A stretch of DNA of 64,000 nt, taken from contig NW_022145596.1 in NCBI RefSeq assembly GCF_000002235.5, positions 29,177,867 through 29,241,866 of the forward strand. Reading direction: 5' to 3'. Origin of the DNA: Strongylocentrotus purpuratus. Taxonomy: Eukaryota; Echinodermata; Echinoidea; Camarodonta; Strongylocentrotidae. Shown one piece after another: positions 22,182 through 34,492 of this stretch. A program made the translations under genes and the position numbers. Numbering within the stretch: position 1 is the stretch's first letter; every line of letters starts with the position of its first letter. The notes under the pieces are model-generated. The model was not told the origin of the DNA. It did no database searches and was given only the letters and a program-made list of their open reading frames with translations.

Positions 22182-25100
22182 ATGACTGGAACTTTATACA
22201 CACGGACTAAAATTTGCAGTCTTCTCTTTCTCACTGTGCTTTTAGAGGTAAGTACATCTTTAATATATACTTTTGAAGGTAGCTAATCCTATTTTTTCGC
22301 CAAGAGATATCTTTTCCCATGATCATGAATTGTACCCAGTTTTATGTTCCGTTTTTCGAGGTGTATAGGCCTGTATGACAATGATAATGATGTAACGTTT
22401 AGATAAGTGCTTCTAACAATTTCATTATACTCTTACTTTAGCTCAGGCTGCTGTTAATGATAATAACACTAATAACCATAATGATAATAATAACAATATT
22501 AATAAATATAAATTATGATTTCTATAGTTATTGTTTCTAAGCGTTGTACATCAACTGGTCAAAACAATCAAAAATATCTTACATAATTCAAGAAATTAAC
22601 AATATAACAATATAAACTAAATTTACAAAGAACGTAGTATAAAAAAACCATAGGGAATTGACATAAATGAACAATATACCAAAATGTTGACAAAATACTA
22701 CATGTATATAGAGACATATATTCTTAAAACTACCGTATAACGACAAAACATAATGATAGACGAATAAAAAGGCATATAGGAAGGTAAACAATATATGAAT
22801 CAAGTAAGTTCACAGAATTATGTACAAGGTAACTACATGAGACAGTGTAACGCGCGGCATGGGCAGGTATTCTACCTATCTCTCGATTGAGTCGAACAAA
22901 TCAACAACTATTTCATGGTGATCCCATCATCACCGCACTGGAAACAGCAAAGGTGGCTCTATGGTTAAAAATATAGCGACATCTATTACAAAGTTCTTGT
23001 TCTATTCCTCGAACTCACAGGCATCGGAAGTTAGTTTGTAATCGGAAGGTATACTGTAAGCCAGTAGACCTTCATCTACTTGTATGAGTCAGTTCGAGAG
23101 CATCATTAATTCATGACCCAAGCGACCCCTCGCTCCCCTCCCCTCTCCCCGACTTCACCTGCTCTCCTTCTACCATTTTAGATTCAATCTAATTCTGTTT
23201 CGGTTGTCAGAGAGAAGGTAAGTACAATTTCGAAGTTTAAAGACATCGTGAGTAGGTCCTATTGAAAATTAATTTTGAAGAAAAAAAACCTACCTCAATT
23301 TGTAAGGTAAATATCAAATACAAGACCTCATATTAACATTGCCCCATTATGGCGTTTATATCCGCTTAATATATGCTGAAGCAGGCGACTTTTTTTTTAA
23401 CCCACACATTTGCGAAAGACAAGGAACATCTACCTACCCATTACCCATTTACATGGTTCAAAGAATTATAAGTAATAACTATTAAATGACGTACCCCTTT
23501 GTTTTTGTGAGAGCCTTCGGTCAAGCGAAGAGTTCTCAGCTATCACCTTGAGCTCTCTATTGTGTCTCTTGTCTATCACATAATGGTTAATAGAAGAATT
23601 CATGGAAGGAAAAAGGAAACGATTTAAAGCGGCTTAATGTATTTTCTTAAATGAGCGTCGTGTTCCTGTCCTGTCTGTCTTTATACCGACTACTGACCTA
23701 CTTTTAAACTCTTAACCCCCCCCCCCGGCATTTATGGCGTATCCAGGAATCGACAAGCAGGGGGGGGGGGGGGTAACGAATGAATCGTGGCAGCTTCGCG
23801 TGTAGATTAAATATCACAAGCGTACTGATCGGAAATAATAATTATTGAAAATAAAATTCAAAGTAGTTAATTTCTAATTCGATACCAGAGATTTATAAAT
23901 GTCGGGGTTTTTCCTCCTTTTTAAATAAATTATACTATTTGTTTCTTTTTTCTGCCCCAAAATTGTTGTGCCAATTACGCCACTGACCAACAGTGAGCGA
24001 GTACGCAGAGTGATTTACCTTAGGTCTCCAAACGGGAAGGGGTTGGGGGCTTCGCACATGACGTGATACACCGCTGAACAAGGGGGTCATTTTTTACCAA
24101 GTATTCACAATTAACTCATATGATGTCTTTTAATTGGACTTTAATGCTATGACTGGTTTTCGTCAGAGCACCCGAGCTGGGCATAAAGTGATGAATCACG
24201 GCATTTTTATGATTTGATATGAAACCATTATAATCTCCCAAGACTGCGCCAGCTCCTCAAATTTAGTCATCATTTACACATTGTTGAAGTAGGTTAGTTC
24301 AGGGGAATGTTTTGAGCTGGTCTCGGTGGCCAGTTTCTCAATGAAAAAATACAAGCGTTTGCAGAGCAGGGGAGCACTATAGAAAGAAAAAAAAGGAAAA
24401 CAAGCATGATTGCCCAGAGTTAAGTGTTTTTTTTAAAAACCTTTAAGAGCTGGTAGAAGTGCTGTGATCTAATGGATAATTCAACGAAATGTGAAATACA
24501 TAAAGGGGTTCAAATTCCTGCCACATTCCTGATTTATTGTTTTTCGGCAGTTCATCATTTACACATTGTTGAAGTAGGTTAGTTCAGGGGAATGTTTTGC
24601 GTTGGTCTTGGTGGCCAGTTTCTCAATGAAAAAAATACAAGCGTTTTCAGAGCAGGGGAGCACTATAGAAGAAAAAAAAAGGAAAACAAGCATGATTGCC
24701 CAGAGTTTAGTGTTTTTTTAAAAACCTTTAAGAGCTGGTAGAAGTGCTGTGATCTAATGGATAATTCAACGAAATGTGAAATACATAAAGGGGTTCAAAT
24801 TTCTGCCACATTCCTGATTTTTTTTTTTCGGCAGTTCATTTTTCTACACTTGTCACTCCCCATTCAGGTGAAGTCAATGGGTAACTTGTATAATAAAACT
24901 CCTTGAATGATCGGATAGTAATCAACAATCATCATAATAATATTCTGTTCTTGTATATAGCATGTCCCGATGTGCTTCCAAAGAGCCTTTAGAAATTATT
25001 ACTTTGGCTTTAGCTCCTAGAGGCGCTATTACTTTATAGTAGCAATTATGATTGCAGTGTCCTCAAGGAAAACAGTATCTGATGAGGCTTTATACCCAGG

Positions 25101-28100
25101 GGGTGTTTCACACAGATCCTAAGTTGGACTTAATAATTATGGAAAACCGAAAACTTAGATTTTTAATTCGAGGTGTGCGTCATATAACGCGTTTCGACCA
25201 AGGTTCAGACAAACCTTGGTCTGAAACGTTCAAAAGGCTCGTCATATGACTCACATAAACCTAGGTTTGTCGACGAACCTCCTTTGTGAATTCGGGCCAT
25301 TATCTTTGTGAAATACCCCCCTGGGTAAATAAGATCATAATGGGAGCAGATTTATAACTGTTATACTATATACCACTAGCCCGTTTGATTTGTATTCGTT
25401 CATTAGATTGTGCAGAGATGTGACAGTGGTGTTGTGGTGTCTCTACGACTGGGTAGGTTTATCAATCCGGGTGGTAGCTGCTGCAACGTCAGGCATGGGC
25501 AGTGCGAACCATGTTACTATGAGTTCCAGGTCTGCGCCACAAGACTATCAGGGTAAGATGCAAGAACTTTAAAAAAAAAAAAAAAAATCTTATCATATAT
25601 GCAAAATACGCAATTTATTTAACATTTATGCAAGCAGAAAATCGCAACTCATGTTTCATGAAGTCTCTATTCTTTGTATTTTCAAAACATTAATCCACAA
25701 CCGACTAAAGATCGAAAGGAACTGTAAAACAAACAATCTATGCATTTTTGAAAACACTGTTATTCAAGAAAACGAAACATGTTTTATTTGAACTATGTTA
25801 ATATGCTACGATGTTATTTCAATTGATTGTGTATGATTGTTTGATTTGTTCAAAAGCATATATTTATCAATAAATTCATTTTACAAAAAAAAGAAAAAAA
25901 AAGAAAAAAAAAAGGACTTAAAAAAAAGTGTTGGAACTTTAGAGGTGGCCCGAGCTGAACAAATGTTCAATGTTTAGAATTATATAACATGCACGAATAG
26001 GGTCGACATTTTATTATTGATGCAACGCCCTCAATTATTGTGTCGGGAAAGTTATTTGAAATTCCCTTTCCCCTAGTTTACTGACAATCCACTATTGGGA
26101 AACTTAATATTTTGCATGGCATCCTAAGAGGTGAATCAAGAATAGTCAGAAAGGAGATGGAAGGGGGTGGGGCACCATGTATGAAAATAAAAGCATATAC
26201 CATCCCCAGGAAGCTGAAATTGATGCAGTAATGTACCGTGATCGTACAAGATTCTCACTGATAGGGTGATACTACAGTCTACTATCTTTGTGATTCTGAT
26301 CCTGTTTTGAATAACGGCAATATCCTACATAAAAAGTTGTACTGATTTAATCGTTGTGTACGCTTATGTTCTGCTGCATGTTATGGTTCACGAGAATGGA
26401 GGAAATAAGTAACATCTTGAACTCTTGGCAATTTGACAATCTGTAACATTTCATTAGGGTGGTGAAATGTTGCATGTTGGAAGACTACATGCTGGCAACA
26501 ACAGCAAGAGTACATTGACAAGTTTCCGGTCATCTGGTTGTTGCACAGTTGCACCAAATTGATGAAATACAAATAGTCGACATCCAATTATTAAGGGGGG
26601 GGTGGGTAAAAAGGGATATTTTGCTGAATTTATGTACATTTGAGAGTTTCTGTCTTCTTCGAAATTGCATTTTCCCCACTGTAATGATACATATATCTAA
26701 TAAGTCTAAAAGTTAATAGGTCCACCTTGTGGTGATATGTCAGGCATGTACAAAAACACAGGTTCATCTCTGTATAGATGCTACAGCTAGTGTCAGTCTC
26801 ATGAATTATGTTTCAACCAATAGAGTTTCCTTTGAGCTTCTAACTAGATGTCAAGCATAATTACACCCACATTTATTCTACCTTTATTTAAAAAAACATT
26901 TTCCTCTGCTTTTAATTTCATCCTTAGTTACGCCTACACATCAACGGGCGATCTCTTCTGTGATTACGGACGATGGAACACCGGTGTGATACGATCACGC
27001 GAAGATTCCAGCGAAGATTCAAGCGAAGATTCCTTCTTTCTGCCGTCAAGATTTCCAAGCGGCCATCCGAATCCGCTGAAAATCCAAGTACCATACTGGG
27101 AGGTAATGTGGCAATTTTTGCAGGTTTGAAGTCAGTTGCGTAGCTTAGAGGAGAGGGGGGGTGGCATGGATTTACGTGCCCCTTGATCAACACTTTTATG
27201 GTGGAGAAAAGAGAGGGAAAGAAGAGGAAAGTGAAAACAAATGATTATACAACCCTATTAATCCTTGTCATTTGTGTTTCATTCAACAGGTGAGAAAGGT
27301 GCCCCCAATTTTTTTCCTTGTTTTCTTTATGTGTTTTATTAAACAATTTTTAAAAAAATCACAATATTTACTTGTTATAAAAAGATTACAAAAAAGCAGT
27401 AAAACGTAGATCAAAACCTCACGAAAAGTAAATTTATACTAATATGCAGGCAATTACATGCACATATACCGATACATCATTATAAAACAAACTTCCATTT
27501 TTTAAAGTGCAAGGGCAGTTTGTTTTTCTTTTTTTGCAATACGATATTCAAGATCAAAGGTGCGCCCACTCATGATGCCGGTAGCCTCTCGATGTTTATA
27601 GACCCACGCTATGATACTGGTTACAGTGTAGACCTAGCTATCCGAGGAATGTAAACACATGTGAACAGATGACAACCTGGACAAACAAATCCCCGTATAA
27701 ATACATCTGGACAACCAACCCGAAGGCAGTTGTACTATTTCTCTCCCGACAACAAGCCATAGGACTACCCCAACCCGGACAACTACCCTAGCTCACTCGG
27801 ACCCTGCCTTCTGGCAACTACCTCCAGAGCGATCACCCCATTATCAATACTACATTTTAAGTGTATAATTAGACAGTTGTCTGGTAGTTTGATAGTCCTG
27901 AGGGTCGTTTCCTTAGGGGTTGATATTAGGGGGGGGGGGGTAGGAGGGGTACTATTGTCCAGGATATGGCTCGTAGGCGAAGAGGTAGTAGTACTAGAAA
28001 ATATAGAAACTGTAATTGTTTTAGAGCATTTTTGTCGGTATTAGTTTTATCGAATCAACTAGTCTTATATTATATTAAATATGTTTTTATAGCAAATTTC

Positions 28101-31100
28101 GAAGCGCTTTGTAACTGCAAATATTGACGGTCTTCTAGTTTTACGGTTCTATCTAGAACTTGGCTACACTTTATCTACGCCTAAATCGGTTTCCAGTTTG
28201 TTTTGAATTACTTTTACCTCTAAATGTCACATACGTTTTGATTCAACCTGCATTTTAGCTTCACATGATTTTTGATGCAAGTTAGATAGGTCAGCTTTAC
28301 TCACTGTACGTCACGCTTCATGTCAGGTGCATCCGTTGCCAAGCCAACGAGTTCGACGGAAATGAAACGCGACAGGTGTCATTATGTACGTGATAGCTTC
28401 CGGGCCACCTGACTAGTCTTTGATTGGTATAGCAGGCGTTAATTCCTCAGTCTTAAAGGACTAGACGTGTGCACTATTGACATGGATAAGTTTTTTTTTG
28501 TTTTCGTCGTTTGTTTGCCTTTTAGTAGGGAGGTGAGACTCACCTGCCTGCCTTAAGCCCATGTCATTGCCCAGAAATAAGAGTAATAGTAATGATAAGG
28601 ATAAAATACTATAACCTTGTTTATTAAACTTAATTCGCACCAAAACGCAAAGTATTCACAAACAGATTTGACAATTCAGTTTAAAATTATTATATTAGTA
28701 GTTCTAGTTATGCTCGGTGATCCGATATTTCACAACAATTGTGCTCCGGGCTTCATTTCGCCTTCTTCAAAATAATTGCAATCGGGGTTTAGGTTCGTTA
28801 GAGACCATAATATCCGAACTGAAAAATGAAATGGATAAATCATATATCAAACGGAAGCTTATGAGCCATAGAATACAGTAATTGCTATTATTTGCTCACA
28901 AAGTGTCATGCAGAGGAGAAATCATTGTTTGGAAGCTTGAATTCAAAACCCGGAATAATCTCACGAAAAAAAAGAAGATTACTTGATGACGTCATCGTAT
29001 GTAGAGTTTTGCTCTGCGGCTTAAGCATTAACGTAGAGCTAAAAGGGGGGCCATCCCTGATCTTCATCAGCAGCCTCCTTTCCAGGCCAGATTGAATTAA
29101 ATACTGAGCTTACTTTTTTATTGGTGGAACATAACAATTTCTGTTCATTTCGAGAAATGCATCTTTACTGAAAATTGAATATTACTGCCTGCTTAAATTC
29201 ATTAGTTTATATTACCGATGATATTTCCTAATCTCTTTTGAAATTTATACCTACCTTAATGTTTGTTTCAAATTCAGGGTCGAATTCGAGTGACGATAAA
29301 CGTGAGGGACGTCGGTATGTGGGGCTACCGCAATGATCCGGTGAGCGAGTACATCTTTTCCCTGTCCGAGTGGACGCCTGGGAGAACGGAACTAGAAAGT
29401 CTTACTCGCAACTGGCTGTTTGTCAGATATGGTTTGAGGTAAGGCTCACTTACGAAAGCTTAAAGGTAAAGACCAGTATTGGAAACGCCCCAATTTCAAA
29501 AAATGAAATGGAAGCTCTTATTACCAATCATGTGAAAGAATATGTTTTGAATATTACATGATGATACAAAAAAATTGACGGGAAACCGCCTACTAATTGA
29601 TATATTTGGTAAATTAGTGTATCTCTCGCCTGTTGAGAGATATGAAATGCACGTGTCGCGCACGTGTGTGTAGTCCCATATACATATTTCTGTGCACAGT
29701 GCTTCTAACTTTATGAAGACTTGGCCAAATTTCTTATCATTTTGATGATTCCAGAACCTTGCAGTACATCTATGCTAGATGATAAACCTTTTCTGATCGA
29801 TTTCACAACGTTTCTTTCACAATGCAATCGCATGATCATAACTGGTCTTTACGAGATGACTAGATAGTTGAGACAAGAAGACGAATTTTTACTAATGGCA
29901 TAGCGTCCATGGGAGCAGCTGGCCGGGTAGTAGACTTATTGGAGATTAGACAAAATGGAAATTAGACCAAATGATAAGTAGACCAAATGATTATTAGACC
30001 ATGTGGATAGTAGACGGGGTCGGTGTAAACCATATTAACAAAATAGACTTATTGGATAGTAGACGAACTGGTTGTATACCAAATGGCAATTCACCGATGG
30101 TATTAGGTCGCTGAGAGGGGGATAACGTACGTGTGCTACTCACGAGGTAAATTTATGATTGTTTTTGATGTACTTTTGAGAACTTACACAATGAAGCATC
30201 GTAATAATGGTAATAATAACAATAATACTAATGATTAGAATATATAATGATAATATTAGTCATGAGAAAATAATAATAAGAATAATGATCATAATGATAA
30301 TAATAATACTAAAAATAAGAATAATACAAATAATAATAATGGGGGCTTCTTTAATAGCGGACGTGTCCATCACATTGTGACGCTCCTGGAGCCCCAATAT
30401 TATTACCACAGTCATAGCTAGCGGCTGAATGATAGCGCTCGAGTACCCATTTACACCTGGATGGAATCGAGTGGCAAATGTATATTTGAATTTGTAAGCG
30501 CTATGGTACTTATTGTTTTTAGCGCTCCTAAATATTCGATATTATTTTTTATTATTATTAATAACTTGTCAAATTATTTTTAGTACCGTGCTAGCATTCG
30601 AAGCCTCAAACATTGGATTGAAAGTCAAATAAATGAACCTCTACTCAACGATCCCCTCCACTATGGCATGATATGTTTTTGTTTGAACTTATGTTTGACC
30701 TTATGTTTGATCTCATTTTTATTTTTGTTATTATATATGCATGATTTATTGAATAAAGAACATATTTATATTTTTTGTGTTTATTACAAGATTAAGTTGG
30801 AAATTTTAAGTCGGACAATGGTGCGCTTAGAAACACCTGTATTAAGCGCCTAATAAATGTTATGTATTATATGCATGTTCTTTGGTGTATCCCAATGATG
30901 GAGTATGGTCACACCCAGGAATCCTAGGCTACTTTTCACTCCTTAAATAGAAAGCTATGGTTGCCATAAATTATGTGCGGATCCAATCACATTTCAATTA
31001 TCAATCTGTTTTTGATTTAATACAATCATGGATTTTAATAGTTAAAAACATAATCTAGCCAATTTCCAAAGTACTTTTCGATTGTGTACACCAACACAAT

Positions 31101-33890
31101 TTAAGTCGTCACACCTCTTTAAAAAAATATGTGAGCGATTGTCAGCACGTTTGGGTTGTCACCTTTCCCAGGCCCTGGGAGGGTAGGAAAGGTGATGCAG
31201 TTAGCGGCACGCCCCTTCTCATGTCACTCACCTATATAATTTGATTTTCACTGCACTGTCATCATGTTCACTTTGCCTCCAGATTGGATGTGCAGTACGC
31301 TGTATATTGTCAACCGAACTTTTACGGCCATTTCTGCAGGGGCCACTGCCAGCCTCCTACTTACTATGACCAATATACGTGCGATACCAATACAGGTCGA
31401 AAGATATGTCACAGAGGGTACACAGGATATAACTGCAAGCAGAAGGTTTGTTAACTTTATTCATTAATCTTCAGAAACTTTTAATTTGATATACTTTTTC
31501 CTTTTCATTTATTATGAACAAACTTTTTCAGTATAAGTTCATAAGAATGTTACAAGGATTTCTTAAATAACGAAAAGGGACTGTCCATGCGTAATTTGAG
31601 TCCACAAATTTTGAAATGTAACAAAGACTACCCTTGCCCCCTTGCCAGCTACCATAATGGCTAGTGTAGATGGAATAACTATAAGCTAAACTCAGATGTT
31701 TAAAGGATGCTAGCTGGACTGCCGTTGAGACTCATGACCGTCATATGGCGAGATACATATGGCATGAACCGTTTTATAAATGAAAATGACCGATCACTTT
31801 AAAATGCCGATTTGTAATCTTTTTTTGAGTCAGGAAGGAATTGGAGCAACAACAAAAAAGGAATAATACTGCTACCATTAATCATAGATTTTAATATTTT
31901 CCTTTGGAATTCCCTCCCACATTAACTAACCTATTCGCAGTCATTGCAGGTGATGAGTAATACAATTGTTTTCTTTTTCTTTTTTCAGATTTTACCGACA
32001 ACTTCGTACCCATGGTGGAGGACTACCACAAGAAGGCCATTGCCCCCAAGAAGGTTGATCACGACGGTGGCACCTATAATTACATCAACAGAATCTACAT
32101 CCTCATCTTCTACCACAATAACCACGCCTTACGTCACAACAAACACACCCGCCTCTACAACGAAGTCACTCACCTCTACAACACACACGTTCATCTCCAC
32201 AACGCGCCCGCCTTTCTCCACGACAGAAACGCCCACCTCTACACCACAAACGCCCACCTCCACCACCGACACGCCCACCTCCACAACAGACACACGCGCC
32301 TCTACAACACACACTCCCTCCATAACAGCAACGCACATGCCTACTCCTTCAAAACACATTCTCACCTCCGCAGCGGACACGCCTACCTCGACAACAGATA
32401 CAATCACTTCGACTGTGGACACGCCTTCCTCAACATCGCATAACTCTACCTCCGCCACCGTCACGCACACCTCCATAACATCCACACCCACCTCAACAAC
32501 GTACACGCCCACCTTATCACCAAAGGGGACAACACAAGATGCTAAAACGACAAAAATAGTAGCTTCAACAGCTCAAACAACGCCACCGCAAAAAATAACT
32601 ACGATTGGGAAAAAACAAGCAACAACCGCGATAAGTATATCCAATACAACTCCATCTACACCACAATCTCCGAAAGCCACTCCAACTACACCTGCATCCT
32701 CAACACTTGGGCCAAGTACTTTGATTGGAGAGTATGTTACTACGGAAATTTATTCTACCAATGCTAGAACTGATGCAAATGTAACAGCCGAACATATAAC
32801 ATATCGCGCAAACGATTCCGCTCCTCCAAACACGCAATCTTCATCGGCAGCGTATTTGAAATCCTTGACAACAGTTTTTGACCAATATGTCACGACGGAT
32901 ACCGTCTCCTCTGAAACGCGTGCAGTCTCCTCATCTACAGAATATTCAGAGATGAAAAACAAATCGTCACCTTCTCCTACACAACCTACTTTGCCTGGAG
33001 AAGATGTATCCACTGTACCAGATGAGACTACAGACCCTTCGAGTGTTGCCACCGATGGAGGATACAAGACTGATTTCTTGGCGCACACCTCAGAGGAAAC
33101 TTATACAGAGGTATCGACCGTTGGAGAATCTACGACGATCACAGCTTCCACGTTGAATACCAACATTATATCCGTTTCATCAGGTCAAGTAACGCGTCGA
33201 CCAACGCCAAAGGTATCAAAGAAACCAACAGATCGCCGTCGACTAAAAAATGAAACCACGACTGCCAATCCAACTAGCACAGGCAATCCAATGTCAACCG
33301 TGAATGTCACTAACTTGACCTTGCCTGCATCAGTTTCCATGGTGACCGAACACGCACCTGCATTGTCAACATCAGTGTCGAATCAAACAGATATCTATAC
33401 TAATTACAGTGACATAGCAACGCAAACCATGACACCCGATTCCACAGATTCGAAAACGGTAGGTTCTACGTTCCCTCATCATGATACATCAACTGATGGA
33501 ATGTTTTTCACAGATTCAATTTCACAAACCAGCCCTGAGAGGGCGTCGTTACAAACTGTGGTGACGATATCGAACGGAACGTTAACAGCTACAAATTCTA
33601 CGACGTCGACTTCTTCATCGCCATCGACATCGCAGGTAGTCGCAACTACTGTCGCTACATTAAATTTTACGCAAGCAAGACAGCCGACTGGTCTACATGG
33701 TAATGATCACTTTCCAATAAGGACAATGTCTTCAAATGTGTGTTGGACGTGGAAATCAAATGATGTGAAAACGATTTGTAATTGCGATCAAAGGAATCTG
33801 CCCAAACTTCCGCCTATAGACGCTTACTGGGGAACCTCATTAAGAACTGGAAAGCCAAAATTCATCCTTGGAAAAGTAACTTTAAATTAG
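22182..33890 (+). CDS. DSL-domain mucin-like protein (Notch-ligand-like), open copy
   Basis: Exons with conserved phases are: 22182-22247 (signal peptide), 25407-25552, 26928-27102, 29278-29438, 31283-31445 and 31989-33890. All use GT-AG borders and the frame is open to a TAG at 33888-33890, giving 870 residues. Residues 1-22 are a signal peptide. Residues 23-183 look like an MNNL domain (SGVVVSLRLGRFINPGGSCC, CEPCYYEFQVC, then LFCDYGRWNTG, matching the family's C-x-Y/F-G). Residues 190-237 form a DSL domain with six Cys (VYCQPNFYGHFCRGHC, YTCD, KICHRG, GYNC). DSL domains of Delta and Serrate ligands bind Notch. Instead of EGF repeats, a 633-residue Thr/Ser/Pro-rich mucin-like exon follows, with TSTTDTPTSTTDT-type repeats, many NxT/S sites and a short Cys-bearing C-terminus. 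No transmembrane segment is in frame, so the product is probably secreted. An optional 36-bp exon may lie at 23182-23217. Confidence 0.9.
22454..22810 (-). mobile_element. Old LINE 3'-end-like repeat, downstream-unit copy
   Basis: Counterpart of 5574-5910, with TTTCTAAGCG and an AT-rich body. It lies in the first intron of the open DSL-mucin gene. Confidence 0.5.
23182..23217 (+). CDS. Candidate 36-bp microexon of the DSL-mucin gene
   Basis: A pyrimidine-rich tract and TTTTAG precede ATTCAATC...GAGAAG, followed by GTAAGTAC. The 12 codons are open and phase 0 at both ends, so inclusion would add IQSNSVSVVREK between the signal peptide and the MNNL domain without changing frame. I see no equivalent in the upstream copy. 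It is a prediction only. Confidence 0.35.
24268..24838 (+). repeat. 285-bp tandem duplication containing tRNA-Arg-like SINE heads
   Basis: Units 24268-24552 and 24553-24838 are almost identical, each beginning CATCATTTACACATTGTTG. Each contains TGATCTAATGGATAA (A-box-like) and GGGTTCAAATTCC or GGGTTCAAATTTC (B-box-like), spaced as in a tRNA. The second is followed at about 24850 by the tail CAGGTGAAGTCAATGGG shared with the SINE at 52731, so a tRNA-derived SINE was caught in the duplication. Confidence 0.75.
26000..26850. other. Intronic stretch, nothing recognised
   Basis: This is part of the intron between the first two domain exons of the DSL-mucin gene. Short ORFs on the minus strand at 26381-26639 show no known domain. 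Confidence 0.5.
27190..28900. other. Insertion in a DSL-mucin intron, unrecognised
   Basis: This stretch has no counterpart in the upstream unit. It has a TATAAATAC box-like site near 27695, a G-run near 27930 and no long ORF. I cannot assign it to a family. Confidence 0.4.
29461..29853 (-). mobile_element. MITE, GGTAAAGACCAGT family
   Basis: It begins GGTAAAGACCAGTATTGG and ends AACTGGTCTTTAC, giving inverted ends. The insertion is absent from the upstream unit, where AAGCTTAA runs on to ACGAGATGAC-like sequence. An inverted relative lies at 34092-34492. It sits 22 bp after exon 4 of the DSL-mucin gene. Confidence 0.75.
30420..30490 (-). mobile_element. SINE tail fragment, antisense
   Basis: Counterpart of 12950-13020, with the block GATAGCGCTCGAGTACCCAT. 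It is preceded at 30190-30345 by an AAT-rich microsatellite, plausibly the SINE's simple tail. Confidence 0.5.
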
Positions 33891-34091
33891 ATATGGTCGA
33901 GATTTTGTTGGTGATGGTTATCATGTTTCTTCACTTTGCCTCAGTATTACAAACAATATTTATGCTATATATGTTGTCACGTAGATGCTATGTTGTTATA
34001 TTTTATTATAGGGTATGAGAGGGGGAGTAAGATGAGCATCCTTCCCGCTGTTGATTTAAGACTTGATTTTTGTAAACGGTAATAACACACT

Positions 34092-34492
34092 TAATGGTAA
34101 AGACCAGTTCTGGTCATGCAATTGTATTGTGAAAGAAGCGTTGTGGAATCGATCAGAAAAGGTTTATCATCTAGCATATAATTATTGGTGTGTACTGCAA
34201 GGTTCTGGATCATCAAAATGATAAGAAATTTGGCCCAGACTTGGTAAAGTTACAAGTACTGTACACAGAAAGATGTATATTGGACTACGCGACACGTGCG
34301 CGATATCTATCCGGTCCGGATAGATATAACAATTTACCAAATATATCAATTAGTAGGCGGTTTCCCGGCAAAATGTGTATCATCACGTATTAGTCAAAAC
34401 ATATTCTTTCACATGATTGGTTATAAGAGCGTTCATTTCATTTTTTGAGAGGGGGGGGCGTTTCCAAAACTGGTCTATACATGTACCTTTAA
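34092..34492 (+). mobile_element. MITE, GGTAAAGACCAGT family, second copy
   Basis: It starts TTAATGGTAAAGACCAG and ends AACTGGTCTATACATG. It carries the same internal blocks as 29461-29853 in reverse. It lies about 200 bp past the stop of the DSL-mucin gene, in its presumed 3' UTR or flank. Confidence 0.75.

Larger units (their letters stand above)
20007..33096 (+). repeat. Segmental duplication, downstream unit
   Basis: This is the partner of 3125-15206 and carries the open copy of the DSL-mucin gene, which extends beyond the alignable part to 33890. Insertions private to this unit include an unrecognised segment at about 21.2-21.86 kb, a 285-bp tandem duplication at 24.3-24.8 kb, about 1.7 kb inside the third main intron (27.2-28.9 kb), and a MITE at 29461-29853 just after exon 4. 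Confidence 0.85.

Noticed and set aside
27560-27900. Possible promoter or terminal repeat with TATAAATAC
   Set aside because: No matching second copy or coding part was found nearby, so it cannot be supported.
32129-32512. Antisense Val-rich ORF over the mucin repeat
   Set aside because: Complement of the Thr codon repeats; no start context or domain.
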